From Opitutales bacterium (GTDB lineage Bacteria; Verrucomicrobiota; Verrucomicrobiia; Opitutales; JABSRG01), in assembly GCA_028280845.1 (NCBI GenBank), contig JANQKZ010000004.1, forward strand, positions 1-63,389: a stretch of DNA of 63,389 bases, read 5' to 3'. Numbering within the stretch: position 1 is the stretch's first letter; the number at the start of each line of letters is the position of its first letter. Of this stretch, positions 8,370 through 16,863 are shown in pieces. Position numbers and translations under genes: made by a program. The notes under the pieces were generated by a model that worked only from the letters and a program-made list of their open reading frames with translations, was not told the DNA's origin and did not search any database.

Positions 8370-9368
8370 ATGCCAAAGCGCCTAGGTAAATTTGAACTTC
8401 CCAACCGTCTTATCAAAGAGGAGGAAACGGCCACCGAAACTTACGCCAAATTTGTGGCTGAGCCTTTTGAGACCGGATATGGTCACACCTTAGGGAACTC
8501 CCTTCGCCGCGTTCTCCTCAGTTCCATTGAGGGAGCAGCCATCTCCTCCATCAAAATCGACGGGGTAGACCACGAGTTTCAAAGTGTTGACGGTATCGTT
8601 GAAGATGTCACTGACATCGTCCTGAATCTGAAAAAGGTCCTTCTCATCTCCCATAAACGCGAGCCCGTCAAGTTGATGATTGACGTGGAGAAGGAAGGGG
8701 AAGTCTTTGCGTCTGACATCATGGAAGACGCCAATGTCGAAGTGGTGAACCCGGAGCAAATCATTTGCACCCTGGATCGCCCGATGCGCTTCCTGGCTGA
8801 GCTCGAAGTTTCCGTAGGTCGCGGATACTGCCCCAGTGAAGAAAATAAGAAGGAGGAGCAGGCAATCGGTGTGATTGCGATCGATTCCCTCTATAGCCCC
8901 GTCAAGTTGGTCAAGTACTACGTGGAGAATACCCGCGTGGGCCAAATGACAGACTACGACAAGCTGATCCTGGAAGTGTGGACCGATGGACGTATTTCCC
9001 CTGATGACGCATTAAAGCAATCCGGAGCTATTTTAAAGCACCACCTGGATGTATTCGAACAAGTATCCGACGACGATGTGGAGTTCGAAAGTGAGTCCAA
9101 GGAGATCAGCGAAGAGCAGAATCGTCTGCGTAAACTGCTCAACATGAGTGTGAATGAAATCGAGCTCTCCGTGCGCGCGGCCAATTGCTTGAACAACGCG
9201 AACATCACGACCGTGGGTGAGCTCGCGATGAAGAGTGAGCAGGAAATGCTCAAATATCGTAACTTTGGTAAGAAGTCCTTGAACGAAATTAAAGCCAAGC
9301 TGGAGCAACTCGGGTTGTCCCTGGGCATGAAGATCGACGAGCGCCTCCTCGAAAAGACCACTGACTAA
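8370..9368 (+). CDS. rpoA: DNA-directed RNA polymerase subunit alpha
   Basis: Alpha dimerises to scaffold the polymerase core, and its C-terminal domain contacts UP elements and activators. At 332 residues it matches the family (E. coli 329). The N-terminal domain includes GYGHTLGNSLRRVLLSS. The C-terminal domain (about residues 255-320) has the helix-hairpin-helix ELSVRAANCLNNANITTVGEL and YRNFGKKSLNEI. The start MPKRLGKFELPNRL at 8370 is chosen because the protein then has the usual N-terminus; an in-frame ATG at 8295 would overlap rpsD and add 25 unrelated residues. Confidence 0.96.
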   Translation: MPKRLGKFELPNRLIKEEETATETYAKFVAEPFETGYGHTLGNSLRRVLLSSIEGAAISSIKIDGVDHEFQSVDGIVEDVTDIVLNLKKVLLISHKREPVKLMIDVEKEGEVFASDIMEDANVEVVNPEQIICTLDRPMRFLAELEVSVGRGYCPSEENKKEEQAIGVIAIDSLYSPVKLVKYYVENTRVGQMTDYDKLILEVWTDGRISPDDALKQSGAILKHHLDVFEQVSDDDVEFESESKEISEEQNRLRKLLNMSVNEIELSVRAANCLNNANITTVGELAMKSEQEMLKYRNFGKKSLNEIKAKLEQLGLSLGMKIDERLLEKTTD

Positions 9369-9393
9369 TCAACCATTAGCCCTGCTTTTTTAA

Positions 9394-10014
9394 ATGCGTC
9401 ACGCAAAACATAGACACCAGCTTGGTGTAAAGACCGCCCACCGCGCGGCCTTGATGTCCAATATGGCAGCCTCTCTCCTGATCCATGGGCGGATCAAAAC
9501 GACCCTGCCCAAGGCCAAGGCCCTTCGTCCTTTCGTAGAAAAGGTGATTACCCTGGCCAAGAAGGCTGCTGCCGCCGACGACAAGTCCAAGGCTCTTCAC
9601 TTCCGCCGACAGGCCCTGCAAAAGGTCCGTGATCCCAACGCTTTGAGCATGCTTTTCAACGAGCGAGTCGATGAGTTTACCAATCGCGATGGCGGATATA
9701 CCCGAATTTATAAGCTCGTTCCCCGCTTGGGAGATGCCGCTGATATGGCCCTGATCGAACTAATCTCGGCTGATGACGAAGGCTATACCAAGCGGAAAAA
9801 GCCTTCCAAAAAGAAAAAGGCTGCCGTTCAGACGAATGAGGCTGCGGCTGCAGAAGAAGCTGACGAAGTCGTGACTGAAGAAGCGGCTGCGGAAGCTGTG
9901 GCTGAGGCTGAGGCTGAATCTGAAGTCGAGGTTGCTGAAGAAATCACCGAAGAAAAAGCTGAAGCTACCGATGAAGCCGCAGCTGAAGAGGACGACGTGA
10001 AGAAGGCGGAATAA
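9394..10014 (+). CDS. rplQ: 50S ribosomal protein L17 with long acidic C-terminal tail
   Basis: L17 lies near the tunnel exit of the 50S subunit. Residues 1-~125 are a normal L17 (MRHAKHRHQLG; RTS-like repeat region; DGGYTRIYKLVPRLGDAADMALIEL). The following ~80 residues are first a Lys-rich linker (KRKKPSKKKKA), then an almost pure Ala/Glu/Val/Asp stretch, making 206 residues against 127 in E. coli. It is the last gene of the ribosomal run, followed by a strong terminator. Confidence 0.95.
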   Translation: MRHAKHRHQLGVKTAHRAALMSNMAASLLIHGRIKTTLPKAKALRPFVEKVITLAKKAAAADDKSKALHFRRQALQKVRDPNALSMLFNERVDEFTNRDGGYTRIYKLVPRLGDAADMALIELISADDEGYTKRKKPSKKKKAAVQTNEAAAAEEADEVVTEEAAAEAVAEAEAESEVEVAEEITEEKAEATDEAAAEEDDVKKAE

Positions 10015-10042
10015 GGTTTTATTCACTCACCTTACTTTTACG

Positions 10043-10073
10043 AAAAGCACCCCAGACCCGGGGTGCTTTTTTT
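10043..10073 (+). terminator. Intrinsic terminator of the ribosomal operon
   Basis: An 11-bp perfect stem AAAAGCACCCC / GGGGTGCTTTT (10043-10053 with 10060-10070) encloses a 6-base loop and continues into a run of seven T (10067-10073). It begins 29 bp after the rplQ stop. Confidence 0.93.
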
Positions 10074-10153
10074 GTAAGGGAGGCGCCCCGAGGACCTGCC
10101 TCTGCCAAGGCTTCAATGGGCAGGCCTTCGCTCCTACCTGTATTCAAATTCCT

Positions 10154-10184
10154 GGTAGGGCCACTTGCTTGCAAGTTGGCCGGT
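10154..10184 (+). repeat. REP-like palindrome, GTAGGGC family, copy 1
   Basis: GGTAGGG is followed by the stem GGCCACTTGC / GCAAGTTGGCC with one bulged T. The layout (GTAGGGC leading into a short palindrome with a CTTGC-type centre) recurs at 10204-10227, 36966-36985 and 42727-42749 in inverted orientation. Confidence 0.55.
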
Positions 10185-10203
10185 ACAACTGGGCATATAG
10201 CCA

Positions 10204-10227
10204 CGCGGCAAGCAGCGGGCCCTACGG
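10204..10227 (-). repeat. REP-like palindrome, GTAGGGC family, copy 2
   Basis: Read on the minus strand this is CGTAGGGCCCGCTGCTTGCCGCG, with an imperfect stem around GCTTGC. It lies 20 bp from copy 1 in the opposite orientation, so the two form a head-to-head pair. Confidence 0.45.
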
Positions 10228-10367
10228 ATGAGAAATCCATGGGTAGGTTGGACCTCTGGGCCAGCCGGGTTCGATTACGATTTTGATTCGGATTGGGATT
10301 TGGAGATTGAGGGGGAAGAAATTTTCGACTTACCAAACCTATTCTCTTTCCTCTATTCTCTCTCCTC

Positions 10368-10601
10368 ATGATCTATGTGGATCTTATGGTGCTCGTTACG
10401 ATTTACATCACCTGCGGGTTGATGTTGATCTTCTTGCTCTGGTTGTACTACGACCGGCGCGACCGGAACCAATATGAGAAAATGCGTTCGCCGACAGTGT
10501 TTGTCTGTGTGAAGTGTGAGCAAATCTACTCGAAGGACAAAGGTGAGAAGAAGAGCGCCTGTCCGAGTTGTGGGCAGGTCAATATTCCGTTGCGGTTTTG
10601 A
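10368..10601 (+). CDS. Small membrane-anchored zinc-ribbon protein
   Basis: This 77-residue protein has one transmembrane helix (about residues 5-27), followed by a positively charged patch (DRRDRNQYEK) and a zinc ribbon with two CxxC knuckles (C47/C50 and C65/C68). The topology is probably N-out with the ribbon in the cytoplasm, by the positive-inside rule. The ATG at 10368 is the only start that includes the helix. I do not recognise a named family. The ribbon could bind nucleic acid or mediate protein contacts. It stands alone upstream of guaA, separated from it by a repeat element. Confidence 0.75.
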   Translation: MIYVDLMVLVTIYITCGLMLIFLLWLYYDRRDRNQYEKMRSPTVFVCVKCEQIYSKDKGEKKSACPSCGQVNIPLRF

Positions 10602-10607
10602 TAGTGA

Positions 10608-10690
10608 TTGGTGTCTGGTGTCTGATGTCTAGTGAGATGCATGGAATTAAATCTCCCCCCTAGACACTCGTCCTTAGACACCAGGCACTT
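10608..10690. repeat. Dispersed inverted repeat, GTGTCT family, copy 1
   Basis: The left side contains GTGTCTGGTGTCTGATGTCTAGTG and the right side CTAGACACTCGTCCTTAGACACCAGGCAC; these are approximate reverse complements. The same plan with different detail recurs at 27843-27910. Confidence 0.65.
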
Positions 10691-10740
10691 CCCATTCACT
10701 TTTTTGCTGACATCCTGTTGCTTCTCCTTGTCTTTGGGGG

Positions 10741-12288
10741 ATGCATCAATCGGTAGCGGTTCTTGATTTTGGATCACAATATACTCAGGTCATTGCGCGG
10801 CGGATACGGGAGTGCAATGTCTATTCAAAAATCTACCCGTATGACATCAAAGCATCGATTTTGAAGGAGGATGGGGTCCAAGGGATCATCTGCTCGGGTG
10901 GCCCTTCCAGTGTGTTGTCGAAGGGGGCGCCCATGCCGGATAAGAAGATTTACGAGCTGGGTATTCCCATTCTGGGAATTTGTTATGGGCTCCAATTGAT
11001 GGGGCATCTGCTTGGAGGCAAGGTTGAGAAGAGCTCTCATCGAGAGTACGGCCTGGGCCAGTTGACCCTGAAGAAAAAGGGAAAGCTGTTTGGCGGACTG
11101 CCCAAATCGCTACGGGTGTGGAATAGCCATGGGGATCGCATGTCCAAATTGCCAAAGGGATTCGAACCAATCGGAACGACGGAGAACAGTGAATTTGCCG
11201 CGATTCAGGACGCGGACCGCCAATTTTACGCGATTCAGTTTCATCCCGAGGTGCATCACTCGGAGCAGGGAATCGTCGTGATTCAAAATTTCCTGCACAA
11301 GATTTGCGGATGCAAAGGGGATTGGTCGATGGCCGATTTTATTGATGAATCTGTGGCTCGGATTCGAGAGACCGTAGGCGATGAGCGAGTAATTCTTGGC
11401 TTATCCGGGGGAGTAGATAGTTCCGTGACGGCGGCTCTGCTGCACAAGGCCATCGGTAAACAGCTGACCTGTATTTTTGTGGATAACGGACTGCTCCGGC
11501 TGAATGAGCGAGAGCAGGTCAAAAACCTCTACAAAGATCACTTTCATCTGGATGTGCGAGTGGTGAATGCGACGAAGCTGTTCCTCGACCGGCTGAAAGG
11601 GGTGACCGACCCAGAGCGTAAGCGGAAAATTATAGGAAAGGCATTTATTGAGGTTTTTGAGACCGAGGTCATCAAACTGAAGGCTCGCGGTAACTATACC
11701 TGGTTGGCTCAAGGAACCTTGTACCCTGATATCATAGAGAGTGTTCCAATCGGTGGGAATCCGGCAGCGCTGATTAAAAGCCATCATAACGTGGGTGGAC
11801 TCCCGAAGCGGATGAAGCTGAAGATTCTGGAGCCGGTGAATGAGCTCTTCAAAGATGAAGTCCGAAAGGTCGGTGAGGCGCTTGGACTACCGAAGGAAGT
11901 GATCTGGCGGCAACCTTTCCCCGGGCCGGGCCTGGGAGTTCGGGTGGTGGGTCCGATCACTCGCCGTGTGTTGGATATCCTGCGGAAAGCAGATGCTATT
12001 TTGCATGAAGAAATGATGGCTGGAGGCTATTACTACAAAGTTTGGCAGTCCTTTTGTGTCTTTCTCCCCGTTAAAACTGTTGGGGTTATGGGGGATGAGC
12101 GAACCTATGATAATGTGATCGCCTTGCGTATCGTGGAAAGCGTGGATGCCATGACGGCGGACTGGGCCCGGCTTCCTCACGATTTCCTGGGGCGGATCAG
12201 CAATCGGATCATTAATGAAGTGGCCGGCGTGAACCGGGTTGTCCTCGATATCAGCTCAAAGCCTCCCGGAACAATTGAGTGGGAGTAG
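10741..12288 (+). CDS. guaA: GMP synthase (glutamine-hydrolysing)
   Basis: GuaA converts XMP to GMP using ATP and glutamine-derived ammonia, the last step of guanine nucleotide synthesis. The N-terminal class I amidotransferase domain shows the triad C81 (GICYGLQ), H168 and E170 (FHPEV). The ATP-pyrophosphatase domain has the P-loop LSGGVDSS (221-228). The C-terminal dimerisation domain ends in the family signature KPPGTIEWE. The 515-residue length is typical. No purine riboswitch was seen in the 139 bp upstream, which is occupied by the GTGTCT repeat. Confidence 0.97.
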   Translation: MHQSVAVLDFGSQYTQVIARRIRECNVYSKIYPYDIKASILKEDGVQGIICSGGPSSVLSKGAPMPDKKIYELGIPILGICYGLQLMGHLLGGKVEKSSHREYGLGQLTLKKKGKLFGGLPKSLRVWNSHGDRMSKLPKGFEPIGTTENSEFAAIQDADRQFYAIQFHPEVHHSEQGIVVIQNFLHKICGCKGDWSMADFIDESVARIRETVGDERVILGLSGGVDSSVTAALLHKAIGKQLTCIFVDNGLLRLNEREQVKNLYKDHFHLDVRVVNATKLFLDRLKGVTDPERKRKIIGKAFIEVFETEVIKLKARGNYTWLAQGTLYPDIIESVPIGGNPAALIKSHHNVGGLPKRMKLKILEPVNELFKDEVRKVGEALGLPKEVIWRQPFPGPGLGVRVVGPITRRVLDILRKADAILHEEMMAGGYYYKVWQSFCVFLPVKTVGVMGDERTYDNVIALRIVESVDAMTADWARLPHDFLGRISNRIINEVAGVNRVVLDISSKPPGTIEWE

Positions 12289-12409
12289 GGGATCGGAAGT
12301 CTGAGGTCTATGGTTGAGGGCGGGAACTTCGCTGTCTTTCTGCTTGTTTTAAACCGTGGGTCCGTCCCATATTGCTGATGCTTCTCTATCTCGAGATTCC
12401 CGTATTGCG

Positions 12410-13159
12410 ATGAATTGTTTCAGACAAACCTTTAAAAATTGTATTCCCATTGCCATAGGAATTGTGGCGGTCGGTTCGCTTGCTTTTGGCGAAATGAATA
12501 AGGATCAATTGATCCGGTATGCCCGCCAAACGGTAGGAAGCGAGGAGGCCTTAAACGGAGTTGTGACATTGACCTATGTCGGAAAAATCGAGGAAATGGC
12601 AGATGGAAGAAAGGGAACCATCCGGATGGTCTTGAAAAAGCCGATGAAGCAGCGCCTGGAGGTGGTTATAGATGGGGTTAAAGAAGTAACCGCGGTTAAT
12701 GGCTCGGAAGGGTGGCTTGTGCGATATGATGAAGCCTCGGGAGAGTCCGACCTCAAGATTATGGACTACCTGAATGTGGAGCGGATGCTGATCAATACCT
12801 GGGAAAACCTGAATTTCTTTTCCGAACCCAAGGATCGATTCGCGAAAACCAAGTATATTGGGGAAGTGGAGCATCGTGGGCGACCGGCATACCAGATGGA
12901 GACCCATTACCTGGGGGGTACCCGCTACATTCGCTACTTCGATAAAGAGACCAAGGAGCTCATTTCCAGCCTGACGGAACGTGGCCTCGAGACGGTAGAA
13001 TCCGGGATGATTGAGTCGGGGGGATTGAAGTTTCCTCGAAAAATTGATGCCTTTCGCGAGGGGAAGCGGGTCCATACGGTCCGATTTGATGAAATCATCG
13101 TGAACGATCCGGTTTCTGATGTGGTGTTTGATTTTCCCATAAAAGGGTTTAAGCCATAA
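12410..13159 (+). CDS. Periplasmic LolA-like lipoprotein-sorting-family protein
   Basis: The protein starts with a signal peptide (CIPIAIGIVAVGSLAFG, cleavage near residue 26). The rest is a beta-rich protein resembling the outer-membrane lipoprotein-sorting fold (LolA/LolB-like), with typical phrases such as VNGSEGWL, GRPAYQMETHYL and TRYIRYFDKETKELIS. The likely role is in the periplasm, possibly binding lipids or lipoproteins. The ATG at 12410 is preferred because a GTG at 12356 would place 18 polar residues before the signal peptide. The gene lies 49 bp upstream of hisD, but no link to histidine synthesis is evident. Confidence 0.7.
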   Translation: MNCFRQTFKNCIPIAIGIVAVGSLAFGEMNKDQLIRYARQTVGSEEALNGVVTLTYVGKIEEMADGRKGTIRMVLKKPMKQRLEVVIDGVKEVTAVNGSEGWLVRYDEASGESDLKIMDYLNVERMLINTWENLNFFSEPKDRFAKTKYIGEVEHRGRPAYQMETHYLGGTRYIRYFDKETKELISSLTERGLETVESGMIESGGLKFPRKIDAFREGKRVHTVRFDEIIVNDPVSDVVFDFPIKGFKP

Positions 13160-13174
13160 AGGCTAGTTTTTTGC

Positions 13175-13190
13175 GGCCAAATCTTTGGCC
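13175..13190 (+). other. Stem-loop before hisD
   Basis: GGCCAAATCTTTGGCC forms a 7-bp perfect stem with a 2-base loop (or 6 bp with a 4-base loop), 18 bp before the hisD start. No T-run follows on either side, so it does not look like an intrinsic terminator. Confidence 0.45.
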
Positions 13191-13208
13191 TTAACCTCAA
13201 TATCCGGT

Positions 13209-14516
13209 ATGAAACTATTCCGTAGCTCAGATAAGGGTTTCCGTCAGCGCTTTCTTCGCACTCTGAATAAGGCCAATAGCCTGGCTGACGTATCCCATGT
13301 GGTGGAGACGGTGCTGGCCGATGTGAAAGCCCGGGGAAATGCAGCGGTCATTGAATATACTAAGCGATTCGATGGTGTGGCACTAAAGCCATCTCAGATC
13401 CGTGTGCCGGAAGCTGCCTTGGCCGAGGCAGTGAAATCCCTCACGAGCAAAGAGAAACAGGCCATCCGAAATGCGCGAAGGGCCGTGATTGATTTCCATA
13501 AACCCACCTTACCCAAGCGCTGGCGGCAGAAAAACCTCCACGGGGCCGAGGTGGGAGAAGACTATTTCCCCATCCATCGGGTTGGGATCTATATCCCGGG
13601 AGGTGCGGTTCCCCTCGTGTCGAGTGTGATCATGAATACGGTCCCGGCCACCATGGCCGGGGTGAAGGAGATTGCGGTGTTTACTCCTCCGAGTAAGGAC
13701 ACACCGAACCAATTGCCGGCGGCTTCGCTCCTGGGAGCCCTTCACATGTGTGGGATCCGGGAGGTTTATCGACTTGGAGGGATCCAGGCCATTGGTGCCG
13801 CTGCCTTCGGCACCCAAACGATTCCCTCCGTGGAAAAGGTTTTTGGACCTGGCAATGCCTACACCAACGAGGCTAAGCGCCAGGTATTTGGCCTCGTCGG
13901 TGTGGATCTGCAGCCCGGACCGAGTGAAGTTATGGTGATTGCCGATGACGGGGCGAACCCGGCCTATGTGGCAGCGGATTTGTTGGCCCAGGCCGAGCAT
14001 GGAACCGGAAAAGAGAAAGTGTTTCTGGTTACCTTCAGCGAGGACATGGCGACCCGGGTGCAATCAGCGATTGCCGACCAATTGCCAAACCTGACCCACC
14101 GCGAGGCCATTAGGGCGGTCCTTAAAAGACACGCCTATGCCGTGGTGGTCGATTCGCTCGATGCTGCGGTGGAGGTTGCCAATGTCGTAGCTCCTGAGCA
14201 TTTGGAGCTCCAGGTCAAAGCCGCTGACCTGAACAAACTCACCCGGGGGATCACGACCGCCGGAGCGATCCTTCAAGGCTATTTCACGCCCACCGTGTTG
14301 GGGGATTTTGCGGCCGGACCCTCGCATACCTTACCCACCGGGCGCTCCTCCCGCTTTTTCAGCGGATTACGGGCTGTGGATTTTATGCGACGGACGAGCG
14401 TGATTCGTTATAATAGGACTCAGCTAAAGAGAGCCCAGGAGACGGTCTCGCAGTTCAGTAAGATGGAGCAGTTGGATGCCCACGGCCTATCCCTCGACCT
14501 CCGATTGGAGGAATAG
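13209..14516 (+). CDS. hisD: Histidinol dehydrogenase
   Basis: HisD oxidises histidinol to histidine in two NAD-dependent steps. The zinc ligands and catalytic pair are all recognisable: Gln and His in LAQAEHGTG, Glu-His in VVAPEHLEL, Asp in LGDFAAGPSHTLPTG and His in the C-terminal DAHGLSL. Length is 435 residues, normal for the family. The ATG at 13209 (MKLFRSSDK) gives the usual N-terminus; the in-frame TTG at 13185 adds eight residues without support. It heads a partial histidine cluster (hisD, hisC, GT4, hisB, hisH). Confidence 0.96.
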   Translation: MKLFRSSDKGFRQRFLRTLNKANSLADVSHVVETVLADVKARGNAAVIEYTKRFDGVALKPSQIRVPEAALAEAVKSLTSKEKQAIRNARRAVIDFHKPTLPKRWRQKNLHGAEVGEDYFPIHRVGIYIPGGAVPLVSSVIMNTVPATMAGVKEIAVFTPPSKDTPNQLPAASLLGALHMCGIREVYRLGGIQAIGAAAFGTQTIPSVEKVFGPGNAYTNEAKRQVFGLVGVDLQPGPSEVMVIADDGANPAYVAADLLAQAEHGTGKEKVFLVTFSEDMATRVQSAIADQLPNLTHREAIRAVLKRHAYAVVVDSLDAAVEVANVVAPEHLELQVKAADLNKLTRGITTAGAILQGYFTPTVLGDFAAGPSHTLPTGRSSRFFSGLRAVDFMRRTSVIRYNRTQLKRAQETVSQFSKMEQLDAHGLSLDLRLEE

Positions 14517-14602
14517 TTTTTTCGGCTGACGTTATCCATGGTAATGACGATAAATGGCAGGTTATCGAAGCCATCAAATTTATCGTAAGTTCATCCCCCT
14601 TC

Positions 14603-15685
14603 ATGACTGACCCTAAGGACAGATTTGCTCTTCCCCATATTCAAGAGGCCAAGGCTTATGTGCCGGGTGAGCAGCCCGAGGATTCTGGTTGGGTTAAACT
14701 CAATACAAATGAGAATCCGTTTCCTCCGAGCCCCAAGGTAGAATCTGCCATCAAGGCTGCCCTGGAGGGTTTACGACTTTATCCAAGCCCTACTGCTTCA
14801 GGATTGCGGAAGCAGGTGGCAGCGGTGCACGGATTAGATTCTGAATGGGTCCTGGCCGGTAATGGTTCTGATGATGTATTGAATCTATTGATACGAGCCT
14901 ACGGAGATTCAACCCATAAAGTCGGGGCTATGGATCCGAGCTACTCCTTGTATGCCATCCTTTGTGGGATTCAGGGCGCGGTATTTGAAGCTGTCCCCTT
15001 TGAGGGCGAAATGTCCATCCCGGTGAACACCGTGGCATCAGGTGGGTTTAATTTATTCTTCCTGACGTCGCCGAATGCCCCCACTGGGGTGGGATTCTCC
15101 AATGAGGAGGTGTCGTCTCTGGCTGTGGCCCTGAATGGGATTCTGGTTGTGGATGAAGCTTATGGGGCATTTGCGAACGAGAGTGCGGATGAACTGGTGA
15201 AAGGGCATTCCAATCTGCTCATTACCCGGACGTTTTCTAAAAGTCACAGCCTGGCCGGGCTGCGGGTGGGTTACCTCCTCGGGAACCCTGACATCATTCA
15301 CACCCTGGATAAGGTGCGAGATTCCTACAATCTGGATGGCTTGGCCCAGGCGGGCGCGATTGCCGCCCTGGAAGATCCCGGTTATTACCGGGCTATAATT
15401 GGGAAGATCTGCCGGATTCGGGATTACTATCTGCAGAGTTTTATGCAACGGGGATGGGTAACGTTTCCCTCTCAGGCGAACTTTATCTGCACTCAACCCC
15501 AGCGGGCTACCGGAGAAACCGGAGTCGATGTGGCTAAATCCTGTTTTGAGTTCCTCAAGGACCGGAAAATCCTGGTGCGGTTCTTCCCGAAGAACCGATG
15601 GGTAAATTCATATTTGCGGATCAGTGTGGGGACTGAGGAGGACATGGACACCTTGAGTGAAGCCCTAGACTCCTGGATGTTTTAG
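14603..15685 (+). CDS. hisC: Histidinol-phosphate aminotransferase
   Basis: HisC is a PLP enzyme that transaminates imidazole-acetol phosphate with glutamate. The fold-type I landmarks are present: LNTNENPF (33-40), GNGSDDVL (87-93), D184/Y187 (VVDEAYGAF), Schiff-base K213 (TFSKSHSLAGLRVGY) and a C-terminal LRISVGTEEDM. The 360-residue length is typical. It lies 86 bp after hisD, and the spacer shows no histidine-rich leader. Confidence 0.95.
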   Translation: MTDPKDRFALPHIQEAKAYVPGEQPEDSGWVKLNTNENPFPPSPKVESAIKAALEGLRLYPSPTASGLRKQVAAVHGLDSEWVLAGNGSDDVLNLLIRAYGDSTHKVGAMDPSYSLYAILCGIQGAVFEAVPFEGEMSIPVNTVASGGFNLFFLTSPNAPTGVGFSNEEVSSLAVALNGILVVDEAYGAFANESADELVKGHSNLLITRTFSKSHSLAGLRVGYLLGNPDIIHTLDKVRDSYNLDGLAQAGAIAALEDPGYYRAIIGKICRIRDYYLQSFMQRGWVTFPSQANFICTQPQRATGETGVDVAKSCFEFLKDRKILVRFFPKNRWVNSYLRISVGTEEDMDTLSEALDSWMF

Positions 15686-15705
15686 TCGGCCCATCCAAAT
15701 CAATC

Positions 15706-16806
15706 ATGGCGAAAAAAGTAATTCTATTTGGCACCGGTGGGGGATCGGGAGTTACTACCGTGATTGTGGAACTAGCATGTGCCCACCAGCAGTCAGGAGA
15801 TTATGAGCCGTTTCTCATTTTCCGGAAAAAGAAGAAACCGCTTGGGGCCCAGTTTTTAAAAGCCCTGGACCAGGCCGGAGTGAAATGGGCCGAGGTGCCG
15901 GCTTCTCCCAAATGGTCAACCGTGTCCGCCCTGAGGCGGTTGATTCGCGATTTTAATCCGGATGCCTTCGTTGCCCATGGGACGAGTGAACATATCTGGG
16001 GTAGGATGGCCGCCGCAAAGGAACGCGTTCCGGTGATTGCCTGGGTGGAGCAGAATATGGAACGGTACAAGTTCTACGAAACCTGGTTGTCCAAGCGACT
16101 GGTTTACGCTACCGACGTTATAATCGGGGTGGGCCGTGGGGTGGCGGACAATGTGGAAGGACTTGGTTATCCTGCGGACAAGATCCATGTCATTCATAAT
16201 GGAACTGACCTGTCTCACTTTCGTCAGGCGGAATTGACTCCCTTTAAGACCCGGGAGACGGCAGTGCTGATGTCTGGACGCTTTGCGAGCCAGAAAGATC
16301 ATGCCACCTTGATTCGGGCAGCCGGACTACTGAAAGCTCGGGGGATGGCTATGCCGGTGCGATTGGCCGGCGGCGGGAGTGCGCGGCACCGGAAAAAGGC
16401 GGAGCAGCTCATTGAGGAACTGAGCCTGCAAGATGTGGTTGAAATCCTGGGGCAGCGCTCCGATATCCCCGTCCTGTTGAATCAACACCGAGTGTTTGTG
16501 CTGTCTACGCGTTTTGAGGGGCTTCCCCTTTCTATTACCGAAGCCATGGCGGCCGGTTGTGCGGTCGTGGCGACGGATGTGGTCGGTCCCCAGGAAATGA
16601 TCACCCCGGGGGAGACGGGGTGGCTGACCCGCCCGGGGGACGCGGAGTCGTTGGCCGATGCAATCGTGGAGGCGGTGCAGGGGGGGGCGGCGGAAGTGGC
16701 CGAGGCGGGAAGGCAAGCGGCGCTGGACCGCTTTTCCATCGAGGGAATTATGAAACAGTATGAAGCTCTGCTGGACAGGCTGGGAGCCAAGGGGGGAATC
16801 GGATAG
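15706..16806 (+). CDS. GT4-family glycosyltransferase
   Basis: This is a 366-residue GT-B glycosyltransferase. The N-terminal acceptor domain starts with MAKKVILFGTGGGSGVTTVIVELACAHQ. The C-terminal Glycos_transf_1 domain shows VLMSGRFASQKDHATLIRA, a glycine-rich donor site and the EX7E-like FEGLPLSITEAMAAGCAVVATDVVGPQEMI. It probably transfers a sugar from a nucleotide sugar to a lipid or polysaccharide at the inner membrane; the substrate cannot be read from sequence. It is oddly placed: 20 bp after hisC and 57 bp before hisB, inside the histidine cluster. Confidence 0.88.
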   Translation: MAKKVILFGTGGGSGVTTVIVELACAHQQSGDYEPFLIFRKKKKPLGAQFLKALDQAGVKWAEVPASPKWSTVSALRRLIRDFNPDAFVAHGTSEHIWGRMAAAKERVPVIAWVEQNMERYKFYETWLSKRLVYATDVIIGVGRGVADNVEGLGYPADKIHVIHNGTDLSHFRQAELTPFKTRETAVLMSGRFASQKDHATLIRAAGLLKARGMAMPVRLAGGGSARHRKKAEQLIEELSLQDVVEILGQRSDIPVLLNQHRVFVLSTRFEGLPLSITEAMAAGCAVVATDVVGPQEMITPGETGWLTRPGDAESLADAIVEAVQGGAAEVAEAGRQAALDRFSIEGIMKQYEALLDRLGAKGGIG

Positions 16807-16863
16807 GGTTCTTGTCAACGAAAGGTTGCAAAAGCGAAAAGCTCGCTAATGGTATAAATCGTT

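Larger units (their letters stand above)
10074..10367. other. Repeat-bearing spacer without a gene
   Basis: Between the ribosomal terminator and the next gene there is no convincing coding sequence. The stretch holds two GTAGGGC-type palindromes (listed separately), a related segment GGTTGGACCTCTGGGCCAGCC around 10245-10266 that resembles the palindrome at 49473-49500, and a low-complexity GATT/GGGATTTGG stretch near 10270-10310. It looks like a landing area for small dispersed repeats. Confidence 0.6.

Noticed and set aside
13175-13190. Terminator or his attenuator before hisD
   Set aside because: The hairpin lacks a U-tract and no histidine-rich leader frame precedes hisD.
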